Source: Salvator merianae (taxonomy: Eukaryota; Chordata; Lepidosauria; Squamata; Teiidae). Taken from it: a DNA stretch of 64,000 nt. This document shows positions 25,371 through 36,543 of this stretch, in pieces (positions within the stretch are counted from its first letter, which is position 1; the number at the start of each line of letters is the position of its first letter). The translations under genes were made by a program, and so were the position numbers. The notes beneath the pieces were generated by a model. That model was not told where the DNA came from. It saw only the letters and a list, made by a program, of their open reading frames with translations, and did not search any database. The DNA lies in NCBI GenBank assembly GCA_003586115.2, contig QVOM02000070.1, positions 558,975-622,974 of the forward strand. Direction: 5' to 3'.

Positions 25371-25823
25371 TAGGTTACATACTTCTGACAAATGGATAGT
25401 GCACAGTGTTGTCCTATTTATCCGTAATGCTGCAGATGTCAGTAGAAAGGCAGCATTATAAGCAACAACTATAAGTTAAGTTTGGGTAGTGAACATTTCA
25501 ACTCAGAGGTGGGTTTTTTTTCTTTATTGTTTAGTGAGTGCTAAAATTACCAGCTAGCCAGAAAGTAAGTATTGGAACACTCTAAGGTAGAACGGGAAAG
25601 ATATCAAAGCACAGTCAGGAAGAGAAGCACTGAGACAAGCTAACATGAGAAAGACCCCAACTAAAAACTGAGAAAGGAAGAGACAGAGAAAGGGAAGAGC
25701 AAAGCAAAGGTGAAAATAAGTATTGTGGTTGCTTAGCATTATCTAACACTATGGACATTCAACGGCTTAACTCAGAGGTAATTTTTTACACTCCATCTCT
25801 CACTCACTCTCTTTTCTTTCTTA

Positions 25824-26041
25824 GGCTGTGTTCAGACATAACAAAGAGGGCACTTCAGAGGTCCCTCATAGAGAGAGGGTGTGGTCCTCGTGTTCCGAAG
25901 TCTTCTCTAATCCACATTTTCTAGCATAGAACATTCACGAGAAAGGGGAGGGGCAGACTGGTGTGTGAACAATCCCACTTCGAAGCTGTCTCTGAGCCAC
26001 CTCAGAGATGCTTTTTTTTTTTTGTGTGTCTGATCACAGCT
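25824..26041. mobile_element. MITE with TTA target duplication
   Basis: 218 bp with ends GGCTGTGTTCAGACA and, inverted on the right, AGCTGTGATCAGACA. TTA is present on both flanks (25821-25823 and 26042-26044). A 3-bp TTA duplication is typical of PIF/Harbinger elements. No coding capacity. It touches the 3' end of the LINE fragment at 26042. Confidence 0.65.
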
Positions 26042-27300
26042 TTATTTATGATACACACACACATAGGCATATTCTTTAGCTTTCCTAATATACAAACAAG
26101 TAGATAATATAACTATAACCCAAATAAAAAAGAATCCAGGGCATAGCAACCAAATAGGAGTGCAATAGGAAGTCAACATTGCCAATAGAGGAAAAATGAG
26201 CAGAAATAAACCGCAACAGCAGGACCGCAGGGAAATGCCAAAGTTCAACAGTGAGTGGAGTCGAGAGTCTATCCTTCCCAAACACATCTGTGATCTGACA
26301 GTCTCATGAAGTACCATGGTCTTTCAAGTGTTGTTGTCCATGTGAGGGTTTTTGCTGCCAGCTAAAGTCAGGTGGAACTTGATTGTCAGATCCATCATGT
26401 GAAATAGGAGAAGAAGATGGAGATGATGCAGCAGTGGGTGATGATGCTTTCAGAGCCAACAAATTCCAAATGCGGGCAGCTTTCTCTGGTGAGTCTGCCT
26501 TACGTTGCCAACCATTATTGTCCAAGGTAACAAGAAAGCCGGGGTACCACAGTCCATTTTTATGAAGCTCCTGGCTAACGTTATGGGAAACCCGCCTTCG
26601 AACCAGCACCTCAGGAGCCGGATTCTGATATAATGATATGGTATGGCACCCATATTGGAGAGGGGGACCTAGACTGGAGAGCTTCTGAACACGTAAAGTT
26701 TTAGTGTGAAAGTGCTCCATAGCCACTATTACATCACCTGCTGGTTTGCCCTGAGGAGCAGGAGAGCAAAATCAGTGCATGCTAGGGTTAAGCCAGGCAG
26801 GACAGGGGACCACCAAGTGATAAAGAAGTCAAATTGGATCACTCTGCCCCCTCAGGGAGCCCTCGAACCCGAAAATTATTATGCCAAGAGCTGCAATGGA
26901 GATCCATAATCTGTTCCTTTAAACTTCTCACCTCATTCAGGGGGTCATCAACATCTACCCAAACCTCTGTCACTCGACCAAATGCAGCAGAGATTGTTTC
27001 ATGAGCTTCTGTGAGCCCTGCCAAAAGAGATTCAAGGCACTGATCACTTTTTGAAAATGCAGCACTGAATTCTTCTTTGACAGCAGCTCGGATAAGGTCA
27101 ATGGGAGTCAAGGAGTCCCCCGAGGCTTCAATTACAGGCAATCTTGGTGTCAACGGGCCTACCGCTTCACTCTCAGGCTGCACAGTAGCTGGCGGGTTTC
27201 CAGAGCCCGCCGCCATGTTGTTATTGCACTCCTTGGCCCGTGCCTGCAGCCTGGCCATTGCGTGCTTGCCAAGTGAGAAAAATACACTCGTGGTGGCTGC
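26042..27300 (-). mobile_element. L1-clade LINE fragment holding ORF1 only
   Basis: On the minus strand, 27258-26839 reads the start and middle of an L1-type ORF1 protein. It has an N-terminal low-complexity part, a coiled-coil-like DPLNEVRSLKEQIMDL segment and then FRVRGLPEGAE. After a frame break, 26726-26304 reads its C-terminal domain (HFHTKTLRVQ, ISLYQNPAPEVLVRRR, NGW-like end). No endonuclease or reverse transcriptase follows; the sequence passes into an unassigned 250-bp tail. The paralogous block near 7050 lacks it, so it inserted after that duplication. Confidence 0.65.
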
Positions 27301-27419
27301 GTAAATAAAAATCTATGTAGAGCGTCTGAATTCTTAAGTAGAAACACTGTCAGCATGATTCATTGCAGTTTCCTGGCTGTTGCACCATCCATGTGGCCAG
27401 AAAACTGAGGGTGGACAAG

Positions 27420-28200
27420 ACATACCAGTAGCAAATTTGCAGCAAAATTAAACTGGGCCTGTGGACGACAGCGACTCCTGTTGTTAGGACAGAGTCAGAA
27501 CGAAGCCTCCAGAGAGTAAGAGGTGATTGTGGGACTTAAAGACGAAACTGCGACTGCCTCTTGCTGCCCTTGCCAGATGTGGGAAGCAATTGTGGATTCT
27601 TGCCTATGTCTGCCTGCCATTTCTGGGATTGTTCCTCTTGACAACACAGATATGCCAGTGAAGTGCCCGCCCGCCTCCCTCCGGTTTTTTCATGAGTTAT
27701 GGTATATAGAGACAAATGTTCAAGAGGACAATCCCAGAAGCAGCAGGCAGACACAGGTCAGCATTCCCTATTCCGGGGAAATCGGCGTCTTTGCCGGATT
27801 TCCTGTAGCAGTGATGCTTCAGCATATGGCCTTGATATTCCATGACTATACTGGCATTCCTAATATAGTCCCGGGAGTATCCTGGTTTTTAACCTGCTTC
27901 TGGAGTCACCCTTTAACAGCAGCGTCTGATGGCTTTAAACCAAGGTGTTCGTGTCCTGTGCAAAGTGCGCTATGCCTCCTGAGGCAGTACGGAGGCGCTG
28001 AGGCCCCGCAAACAACCATGGCGTGATTTGCACAGGACGCAAATCCTGCCCTTACAGCCACTGGCCGCCACTGCCCTTTCGAGACCAAACGAAAAGGAAG
28101 CGAACGGGAAACATTTGCAGATGTCTTTAATAGGGTTCCTTTTCCAAACAAACCAGCCTGGCTCCGAAAACGACTTTGCTGCCTCTACAGACCAGACTGT
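27420..28200. repeat. Foldback-containing repeat, copy 2 (paralogue at 7121-7740)
   Basis: Very similar to 7121-7740, including the internal inverted repeat around gtctgcctgcc and ggcagacac. It carries an extra segment of about 170 bp near 27915-28080 that copy 1 lacks. Confidence 0.5.
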
Positions 28201-28326
28201 GGATTGCACATCTGACTTCAGGAGAAAAAGAAACCAAAGTCATTCCTCTTGCAGTGTGCAATTGCAACTTCAGTGAGGAGACTTTGATGGGGTTCCAGTG
28301 TATGCAATGTTTCTGTGTACAGTTAA

Positions 28327-28452
28327 TAAGAGAATAGAATATTACCTTTTTTTCAAAGGTAATAATAAGTTTATTTGTATTATACAAATTACATTCTCAC
28401 TAAATACCTTGAAATTTACAATTACAATTTACATTTACAATTACATCCTTCC
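28327..28452 (-). mobile_element. Short L1 3' end fragment
   Basis: Matches the L1 3' untranslated end at 30455-30545 (gtaataataagttt, acattct-actaaatacctt, caattacaattt). It interrupts sequence that is continuous in the paralogous block near 7970-8080. Heavily 5'-truncated. Confidence 0.5.
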
Positions 28453-28770
28453 TGCCACAACAAAGACTTGTTATGGCAGCATCCTTACATGTGAATAAAG
28501 AAAGCAGCCTGGGCATCTGGTGAGGTGCAAAGGACGCTGCCTTGCTGGGGACTCTGAGCCAAATCAGGGTCCAAATCGGAGGTAGGCGGGGTCCTGACCT
28601 GCTTCCTCCCCAGTGCCCTTGTGGCCAGCACAGCAAATGGCGAGGAAGGCCAGGGGTTCATGGCAGGAAGCTTTGTACGTGTGAGCTCTGGGCTTCCGTC
28701 CCCTTCCCCCAGGGTTGGGGCAAATTTCTCTCACTCCTGACACTCATCGGAGGCAAGGACTTTCTTAACA

Positions 28771-29079
28771 GGGGGCCATTTCGCACTTTGACCTAAAGGA
28801 CGCGTGCTAGTAAAGTGCATCCACACTAGGCAGAGGCAGCGGCAGCCAGGAGAAGCATAACGCTGCTCCCGATCGCTCCTAGCTGTGGAGCACCCTGCGC
28901 AGCCACTGCCACGGTAAGCTTCCGTAAGGCTACAGGCATCCGCACCACGAATGCCAGTTGCCTGGTTCAGGTAAGGCACTGGGGCCACACTGTGCTGACG
29001 ATGTGCATGCTGCGCGGTCAATACCACACTAGAACAGACTAATCAGTTTGTTCTAACGTGGCAAGTGTGAAAATGCCCA
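28771..29079. mobile_element. MITE, GGGCCATTTCGCACTT-ended
   Basis: About 310 bp with ends GGGGCCATTTCGCACTTTG and, inverted on the right, GTGGGCATTTTCACACTTG. Near the inner right end is ttctaacgtggcaagtgtg. A partial relative is at 34250-34530. No target duplication is clear. Confidence 0.5.
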
Positions 29080-29419
29080 CTATTTCTCACAATAATACCA
29101 TTTGCTGGAATCATGCCGTTGTCTTTGTTTTGCTGTAATCTACAGGGCGTCCTTATGAAATCTGCAGTAGATATACCCAATAAACAAACGAGATCAATGA
29201 AAGCCCACCTGCAGTGGGATGGCGGAACATCCCAACATACCTCACTGGACTCCTTTGCGCACTTCTATGGGAGGAGTGGTCCAGCTGTAACTCCACTCCA
29301 GCTGGGGAGCTTCCAGGCTGGAGCAATCTACCTGGCCAGGCAAAAGGCCGCCCACACACACCATGACACTTTGAAGCTCAAACAAGCTTCAGAGCGTGAC
29401 ATGAGTGCTCTGACAGCCA

Positions 29420-29715
29420 GGAACTAAAGTTTCTGGTCCCAGAGGCCTAGGGGGACCCACTTCAGCAGCACAATTTTGTGCACCATCAAAATAGGTCCCC
29501 TTGCTAAATCTGCCCACAGAGGTGTGCACCCTTCCGTACACCTCCCTGGGCCAGTCTAGCAGCTCTTGGGCCACTGATAGATTGTTAAAGCAGGTCTGAT
29601 GATATCCTGATCTAGGCAGCTATTTTGGCCACCTAGACAAGATTCACTGCATCCAATGCAGATGGAGTGGACGACCAGGGGGTGTGGCTTCTGCTTCACA
29701 CCAGAGTGCGAAAGG
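29420..29715 (-). repeat. Reverse-oriented relative of the 17055 MITE interior
   Basis: On the minus strand this resembles 17100-17400, with motifs such as the inverse of gggccactgatagattgttaaa matching a ttttaacaggtctatcaatg segment. Ends not recognised. Confidence 0.35.
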
Positions 29716-30178
29716 AATGGCCCAGAGGTCTCTTTTTCTGCTTTGTCCTCACTTCCCTCGTACATTCCTGAATCATTTCAAGAATGAGGCCGTGAACAGC
29801 AGTAAAGCGAGAATGGAGGACACAGATGAAAAGGAAAAATCTTCCAGTCAACCGTGATTCTCCAGAATTCTCCAGCCAGAAAGCTGGGATGAGCACAAAT
29901 AAGCAGCTTCCCCAAACCTACATAGCAAACAAGGCATCCCCCCCTTGACAGCAGGTTGTTGCTGCTTTTGTCATTGTCATTGTCATCATCATCATCATCC
30001 ATAAGGTTAGAATCTCCACAAGTCCTTGCTGAGACATTGACCAACCTAGCTTGGGAGCGGATGAAATTCAAGCTTTTATGCCCAGGTGTACGTTCTCTTA
30101 GTTGTGATCATGCCTAAACTGAGGTTCCCTGAATTTCTTTAATCTTTTTTTTCCCCATTAAATTCTGTTTTTGGGCAG

Positions 30179-30412
30179 GAGGCAAGGCGGGTGAAGGCCC
30201 TTCAAGAAAAATTTGATCTGTATTTACCGGGCAGAATTGCACAAGAACGTGAAGACGTAAACCTAGACTATTTCAAGAAGCAAGAGGACATCCAAGGAAA
30301 GAAAACCTCTAAAAGTAGTCATCGCATATCAAATCTTAGGAAGCAACATCTCCATGAGGTTCTCCAGTCAGTAAATAACGAAGAGCAAGTGAAGACACTG
30401 CATATGTTTTGA
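30179..30412 (+). CDS. Candidate terminal exon F with stop codon
   Basis: An excellent acceptor (long T-rich tract then ttgggcag) opens a phase-0 frame of 77 codons ending TGA at 30410-30412. The product begins EARRVKALQEKFDLYLPGR, continues through a Lys/Glu-rich helical-looking stretch (YFKKQEDIQGKK) and ends VKTLHMF. It fits E1 (phase 0) or A3 (phase 0) upstream. This is the only copy in the window, so only the first locus can be complete. If spliced B1-A2-M1-R1-E1-F, the visible part of the protein is about 215 residues; exons further 5' may be missing. An L1 3' end begins within about 50 bp of the stop, and no AATAAA was seen between, so the polyadenylation site is unclear. No family recognised. 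Confidence 0.55.
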   Translation, partial: EARRVKALQEKFDLYLPGRIAQEREDVNLDYFKKQEDIQGKKTSKSSHRISNLRKQHLHEVLQSVNNEEQVKTLHMF

Positions 30413-30439
30413 TTCCTTGCATGTAGTCCAATACAGAAA

Positions 30440-31400
30440 AAATGTGTTCTTGTTGTTTGTAATAATAAGTTTCTTAGTAATATACAGATTACATTCTTAC
30501 TGAATACCTTTGACATATTATTACAATTTACTGTTACAATTACAGCTTTCCTCCCTCCCTTCCCCCCCAACAGCAGAAACAATTTATAACTTAGTAGGAC
30601 CAAATTTCCATTGTTTTCATAATTTCTTCTTTCAATCTTCCTGTTATGTCTGATCTATTTATATAGATCAGCAGCTCTTTCCAGTCCTCTTCTGCTTGAG
30701 TTCTATTTTGTATACTTATCAATTTCATGCGTTGTTGCCCGGAGAAATCAAATTTAAATTCATCTGTAATATAATTATACCAGTTGTTTGTTGTCCATTT
30801 TGTGCAATCCCTCCAGCCGTATGCTATAGTTCCTAACGCTGCATACAATAATTGGTTTACCAAATACTTTTGTTTATCTCTTATGTTTTGTCTTCTGTAT
30901 ATTTGTAAAATAAACATCTCAGGGTATTGTTCAATATTAACATTTGTTATGTCCTGCATTTTTGTTTGCACTTCATTCCAAAATTGTAGTACTTTGGGGC
31001 ATAACCAACACATAGGAATATAAGTCCCCTTCATACCACATAAATGCCAACATCTTGAAGGAAAATTATTAATCATATTAGCCAATTGTGCTGGAGGCCT
31101 ATACCATTTATAGACCAATTTCATTAATAACTCTTTAATTCTAATATGTTTTATTAAATTAATATCTTTTAATATCTTCACCATATCCTCCTTAGTGACA
31201 CTGATATCCTTTTGCTCGGTTAATTAAATGATTTAATTAAATGATTAATTATACATTCCTTGTCATTAACTAATAACTTATATATTTTTCCACTAATTCC
31301 TTTCCTACTATCCAATCTGGATCTAATTATTTCCTCAAATGCACTACCTGGGGTCTTAATTATATCTTTGATTTTATTAGCGTCCAAATAAGCTTTTACT
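30440..31400 (-). mobile_element. 5'-truncated L1, ORF2 C-terminal end
   Basis: The open frame 31184-30591 (minus) reads the C-terminal part of an L1 ORF2 protein. It includes the Cys/His-Trp region CWHLCGMKGTYIPMCWLCPK followed by VLQFWNEV, typical of the zinc-knuckle-like end. The 3' untranslated end lies toward 30440, immediately downstream of exon F. Reverse transcriptase and endonuclease parts are absent. Confidence 0.75.
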
Positions 31401-31808
31401 GCATTAATCTGCAGCCAGGTTTATGTCGCAAATGCATCTATTAATTGTTGATTTGAAATCAGTTCAAATTCCCTGGGCAGGACACCATCTGTGGACTGGA
31501 TGCTTACCCAGAAGTAAGGCCATGTATGTTATGTGCACCCCAAAAGGCCAGGGTTTCATTCTGCACAGCGGTGATACATTAGACAAAGCCCATGTGCAAA
31601 AGCAACCATTTGGGGTAGCCTCAGAGTTCTTTCTCCTGCACTCCAGGCAGCTATTCCTTTTGGCTAGGGGCACAGGAGATGGCCACATCTGAAGTGTGGT
31701 TGTTTGCCCCCTCGCCCCCAGCCCTTCCTTGGTTGGCGGTTTTCTTATATGCAGATGGTGCCACAAATCCTGGGCTTAGTGTTCTTCAAATAATGGTGCA
31801 TTTCTCAC

Positions 31809-32883
31809 TAGGGATGTGCACGAAGGCACTTTTCCCTTTTCGCTTCGCAGGAATGCGAAGCTCCTAGGCTTCGTTTTCGTGCGAAAAAATACGCACGAAA
31901 ATGAAGCCCTTCGTTTTCGCGGCGAAGATTTTCGCCACGAACGGAAGCAGAGAAAACAAGGCGAAGGGAAGAGCTTTGCCTTAATTTCTCTGCTTCGGAT
32001 TGCGCTCGCCTCTCTCTCATTCCCCCCCCTAGTCTGTCAGTGTAATGACAGACTGGGGGGGGAATGAGAGAGAGGCGAGCGCCATCGGAAGCGGTGAAAT
32101 CGAGGCAAAGGTCTTCCCTTTGCCTTGATTTCCTCGTTTCTGATGGCGCAGCGCTCTCTCTCACTCCCGCCGCAGTCTGTCAGTGTAATGACAGACTGGG
32201 GGCGGGAATGAGAGAGAGGCGAGCGCCATCGGAAGCGGTGAAATCGAGGCAAAGGTCTTCCCTTTGCCTTGATTTCTTCGTTTCTGATGGCGCAGCACTC
32301 TCTCTCACTCCCGCCGCAGTCTGTCAGTGTAATGACAGACTGGGGGCGGGAATGAGAGAGAGGCGAGCGCCATCGGAAGCAGTGAAATCGAGGCAAAGGT
32401 CTTCCTCCGTTTCCAATGGCGCAGCGCTCTCTCTCACTCCCGCCGCAGTCTGTCAGTGTAATGACAGACTGGGGGGGGGGGAATGAGAGAGAGGCGAGCC
32501 TTGATAGCTCCATTTCTGCTGGCTGCTGGCTGCCTCATTCACCCTAGTCTGTCAGCGCTCGCGCTGGCAGCCTAGGGGGGTGAGTCAGTGAGGGGAAGAG
32601 AAGGAAAATCAACGGGAAGGGAATCCCTCCCTTCCGTTGAGTTTTCTCCACTTCCGCTCGCTGCTGGCTGGCTGATTCACCCTAGGCTGTCAGCGCCAGT
32701 GCTGACAGCCTAGAGAGGTGAGACATCGGCAAATTGCGAAGGTCCCGAAATGCTTCGAAAAATTGAGGGACCTTCGCAATTCGCATTCGTGATTTCTGTT
32801 GCCCTTCGCATTCGATGCGAAGGGCACGAAATCATGAAATTCGATCGAAAATCAAATGCCACGAAGCTTCGTGCACACCCCTA
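31809..32883. mobile_element. Non-autonomous hAT element with tandem internal hairpins
   Basis: The left end TAGGGATGTGCACGAAG and the right end (inverted TAGGGGTGTGCACGAAG) are flanked by an exact 8-bp duplication TTTCTCAC (31801-31808 and 32884-32891), the hallmark of hAT transposons. The interior has four tandem units of 129-144 bp, each with the palindrome AGTCTGTCA-GTGTAA-TGACAGACT, plus two diverged palindromes near 32546 and 32682. No transposase is present. The open frames on both strands merely follow the tandem units. Confidence 0.85.
32031..32485 (+). repeat. Tandem repeat, four units of about 129-144 bp
   Basis: The palindromic start of each unit (agtctgtcagtgtaatgac) is at 32031, 32174, 32318 and 32447. 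Each unit also contains gagagagaggcgagcgcc and a cgaggcaaaggtcttcc motif. The last spacing is shorter because part of one unit is missing. Confidence 0.85.
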
Positions 32884-32891
32884 TTTCTCAC

Positions 32892-34110
32892 AGATGGAGA
32901 AACTGCATTGTCCCTACAGTACATTTCAAAATGTGGTAAGTCAGCACTGTTGCATTTTCTCCCCAGGGCAGGCAGATTCATCTGCTCATTCTGCTGACTA
33001 GGGCCCCTAGACGTCTGCCCCAATGCATCATCACTGATTGTACCATTGTCTGATCCAGATACACTGATGGTTCATATTCAATCATAATGTGACCACCTTC
33101 AAAGCGCATCCTATTTAATAACTCTAAGTAACATAGGATTCTCTTTCTAACTGAAGACAGCCCTAGAAGCCTTGGAGATTTATATACAGAACACAAAGGC
33201 TTCCCCAATTCCCAGCATTCTTTAGGGATTCCCCAGCTGTCACTTCCAAGCACAGGCTTCCAAAATGTTTCCCAGTGCAATTCAGAAGTGATCTTCATGA
33301 CCTGTAAAAAATTCCAGAGCATGCTGCATCATCTTCAGAACAGCCTCATATTTGGTGGCCTATCCCTTCCACTTGGACCTACCAAAATTCCTCACTTTGG
33401 CTTAAGGGCCCTTTGGGGGCCTGCCATAGACTCCACTAGCATGCGGATGGCGGGCCCCTATTCCAGGACGTAATCCAGAATAAGGCCCAATGCCAAAAGG
33501 GCCGAGGATCCTTCTTTGTACCACCTCTGTTAAAGAAGTAAGGTGGACTTTTCCAAACTCCTTTCTCACCTTCCTTGTGGCCACATCTCCACATACCTGC
33601 ACAGGTGCCTGGGGATAGGATGTCTGGTGCCGTGTCTCCACATTCAATGGCATGACATGTCTGACAGGGAGTTTGGTGTCTGCCTGATTCACCTGGGGGG
33701 AAAGCCAAGAAGTCACAGTCTCCCTAAGTGCCTCACCCACTGCGTCCATGTTGCAAGATGGGCAGACCAGGAGGCCCCCAGTGATATGAGGGAATTGCAC
33801 TTCTATGGATGCCAGTGCTATCATAGTGAGTAGAGTCTCCCAGATTAAGTCTATGTGTGCTCGATCAAATAGTGATACACCTAACTATAGCAGAACGAAG
33901 GAGGTAGAACACAGGGATTTGGGAACGTTTTCTAGAAATTCACTCTCCCAGTTTACTGCAACACTTGGCAATGCTGGGCATATTGGAGATCTCTACCTTC
34001 AGCACTTTGGATGGGGAAACTTTACACCTTAGCCAAGTGAAAGTGTAGATGTATGCTTTGTGTGCAGTCTGAACAATATGGTTATATAGTACAATTTTGC
34101 AATTTTAGGA
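32892..34110. other. Unassigned DNA with a MITE end at 33466-33511
   Basis: The 33466-33511 stretch (gtaatccagaataaggccc then aaaagggccgagg) is a right end of the foldback MITE family at 13104. No gene recognised in the rest. Confidence 0.45.
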
Positions 34111-34126
34111 CACATGCACGCACACG

Positions 34127-34150
<24 letters not shown>
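34111..34150 (+). repeat. (CA)n microsatellite
   Basis: Imperfect then perfect CA repeat. Confidence 0.9.
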
Positions 34151-34157
<7 letters not shown>

Positions 34158-35591
34158 CCCCAGAAGAAACCAGGATGATCCTATATATTGGGCCTATTTG
34201 TATTTGCTGCTAGAAAGCATTAAGGACACTTGCTGTAACAAGTGATGGCCATACAAGGCCCCAGTTGAGCCCAGCACAATCAGGCAATCAGCCCTGTGTG
34301 ATGCCCTGTGCAAACCCATGCTATGCCCTGATCAGGCCCACACAATCAGGCCTGCACAATCAGGCCCGCACAATGTCCTAACCATGGCAGTGACAAGATG
34401 CTTCCTGGCTGCTGTCACGGTCAGGATCGGCTAAGGCTACCAGCATTTGCACTGTGAATGCTGTTAGCCTGCTTCAGGTAAGGTCACACCATGCGGCGTG
34501 GGATAATTATCCCATTCTAATGTGGTAAGTGTGAAACAACCATTGATTATAAAGATATGGCAAAAACAAGTCTACCATATTCATATAGCACATTCTTTTA
34601 CCTGTATCTGTGAGAGTTAACTAACTGGAGTATTGCAACCAACCCAAGAACTAAAAAACTTTATGCATGGGATCCCTGAATATATTTTTAGTCAATAGAG
34701 CAGTCCTGCATGGACAGTTTGGAGCAGAATTTCTTGGTGATTTCTAACCCACCAATTAACAACTCAGAGATGTGGCACCTACCTTGTTTCATAAAATGAC
34801 TTTTTCATATAAAGGGGGAGAAAGAGGCAGTGCATGGGGTCAGTCCAGGACCTGGTCTGGTTCTGAGCCTTAGAAGGATGGTAACTGGTGAGGCTCCAGC
34901 CTGGGCTAGAGACCAATGCTATCCAGAAGAAAAACCCTGGACATTTGGAGTTGCATATCCCCCAGACACCAGGACAATGCCTTTGGGGTCCTGCACCCCA
35001 GTTTTGCTAGGCTGCAGATGACCTGAGCTTGGCACCTGACATTTTTTGGAGGGGCAAAACCCATGAATATATCCATCTGGCTTCTGGTGCACCCTTGCCT
35101 GCACCAGGACCACGGCCATGCTGAGGGGCTGGGCTCATCCGCAACCTCTGGGTGGTGGCACCTGAGATCTTGGGAATGGAGCCTCTTCTCCCTCTTCCTC
35201 CCCGCTGTCTGTATTCGGGGGTCCTTGAGATCTCTCTGGGGCATATCTTCTTCCCTGCAAGGTAATGGAACTTTATCTATACTGATTAGCCCTTTGACCA
35301 TATCAACAAAGTAACCAAACACCCATAAAGTTAAATAAGCAAATTATTAAAACAGTTGTCCACTAACTATTACCTAAGTAATTTGGTAGTCATCTCTAAT
35401 TTTCATGGCCTTATGTTCAAAAAGTGCCACATTTAAAACTGTACATTTTTCCAGGCCCCTTAGCAGAATATGCAATTTTCCTTTGTCGTCGGACATATTA
35501 AAGTTTGCTAACAGGGGCATTATGTGCCTACTCCTAATACTATTGTAAAGGTGAGATTCAAGAGGAACTGTGAAGAGTCTTCCAGTGCTGC

Positions 35592-35638
<47 letters not shown>

Positions 35639-36236
35639 TACACACATCCTCCTGTCATAGGGAATATTCTGGTAACAGCTCAGTTTGAGCAGAATGTCAG
35701 GTTGGTTGAACCTAGCTCTTGTATAGAGTTTTTGAAGGAGAGACGGAATGGGGAGGTAATGGTATGGTTCCAGTAAAACTCATTTTTTAAAGGAGGAGAA
35801 ATATAGAGTGGCTCTAGCCTTTGCAATAGCCGCTATGTCATTTTGTGCTGCAATGTCTGTCATCCGTTGGTGGAGAATCCTGGAGCCCAGCTGGGCAACA
35901 GTGCCCACCTCAGGCCTTACAGGAAATAGCAGCAGCTCTCCATATACGGGTCTAGAGCATGGAGGCCTGCTTTTCTCCTCACCCCAATTTCATGCCTGTC
36001 CTGTCCAAGCACTCCACAAACTCCTAACGGTTCTGGTCTCTTGGTTCTTCCCATCTCCTTCTCCTTGCCCTTTGCCCATCTTTGCTCTAGAGCCCTCAAA
36101 ACCTGGGCCAGGCAGTGCTGCTCTGGTGTGCCAAGGCAGCTGGGTCAGCTCGGCCTTGGGGCAAAGGCTTATACCCTTGAGAGCAGTGGGAAGCAGTCTG
36201 TATGGGCTGCAAGGCACAGGTGTTACCACTCCTATT
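34151..36236. other. Unassigned DNA with MITE interior (34250-34530) and (CA)n (35596-35632)
   Basis: 34250-34530 has the repeated cacaatcaggc motif and a taatgtggtaagtgtgaaac end like the MITE at 28771. 35596-35632 is a CA repeat. No gene recognised; several open frames on both strands lack motifs. Confidence 0.4.
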
Positions 36237-36543
36237 TAGGGAAGTGCCAAACTGGTTCAGTTAGTTCATAGTTCGCAGTGAATTTGGGTGTTCGAATGGT
36301 TCAAATGTGAACTGAACTACCGTGCTGTTTGAAAAACCGGGTGCAAATCAAACCCAAACCAAGGGGTGACATAATAAATGAAACTAACCATAGCAAAACA
36401 AGGGTGGTTTCTGGTTTGCTCGGTTCAAATATGAACGAACCATCCCATTGTTTGGGGGCGAGGGAGTTTGAATCAAACCAAACCAAGAGTCATTTGGTTC
36501 AATTTGAACTGAACTGCTAAATTTCAGTCCATGCACATTCCTA
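36237..36543. mobile_element. Possible short hAT-like element
   Basis: Starts TAGGGAAGTGCCAAACTGG and ends with the inverse of TAGGAATGTGCATGGACTG, which resembles the hAT ends at 31809. The interior is rich in ggttcaaat/gaactgaac motifs, also seen in the intronic sequence at 3350-3500 and 54300-54440. The 8-bp flanks do not match well, so this is tentative. Confidence 0.4.

Noticed and set aside
32031..32485. Regular palindromic repeats resembling a CRISPR array
   Set aside because: Vertebrate context, units of about 143 bp without variable spacers, and enclosure in a hAT element with 8-bp duplications.
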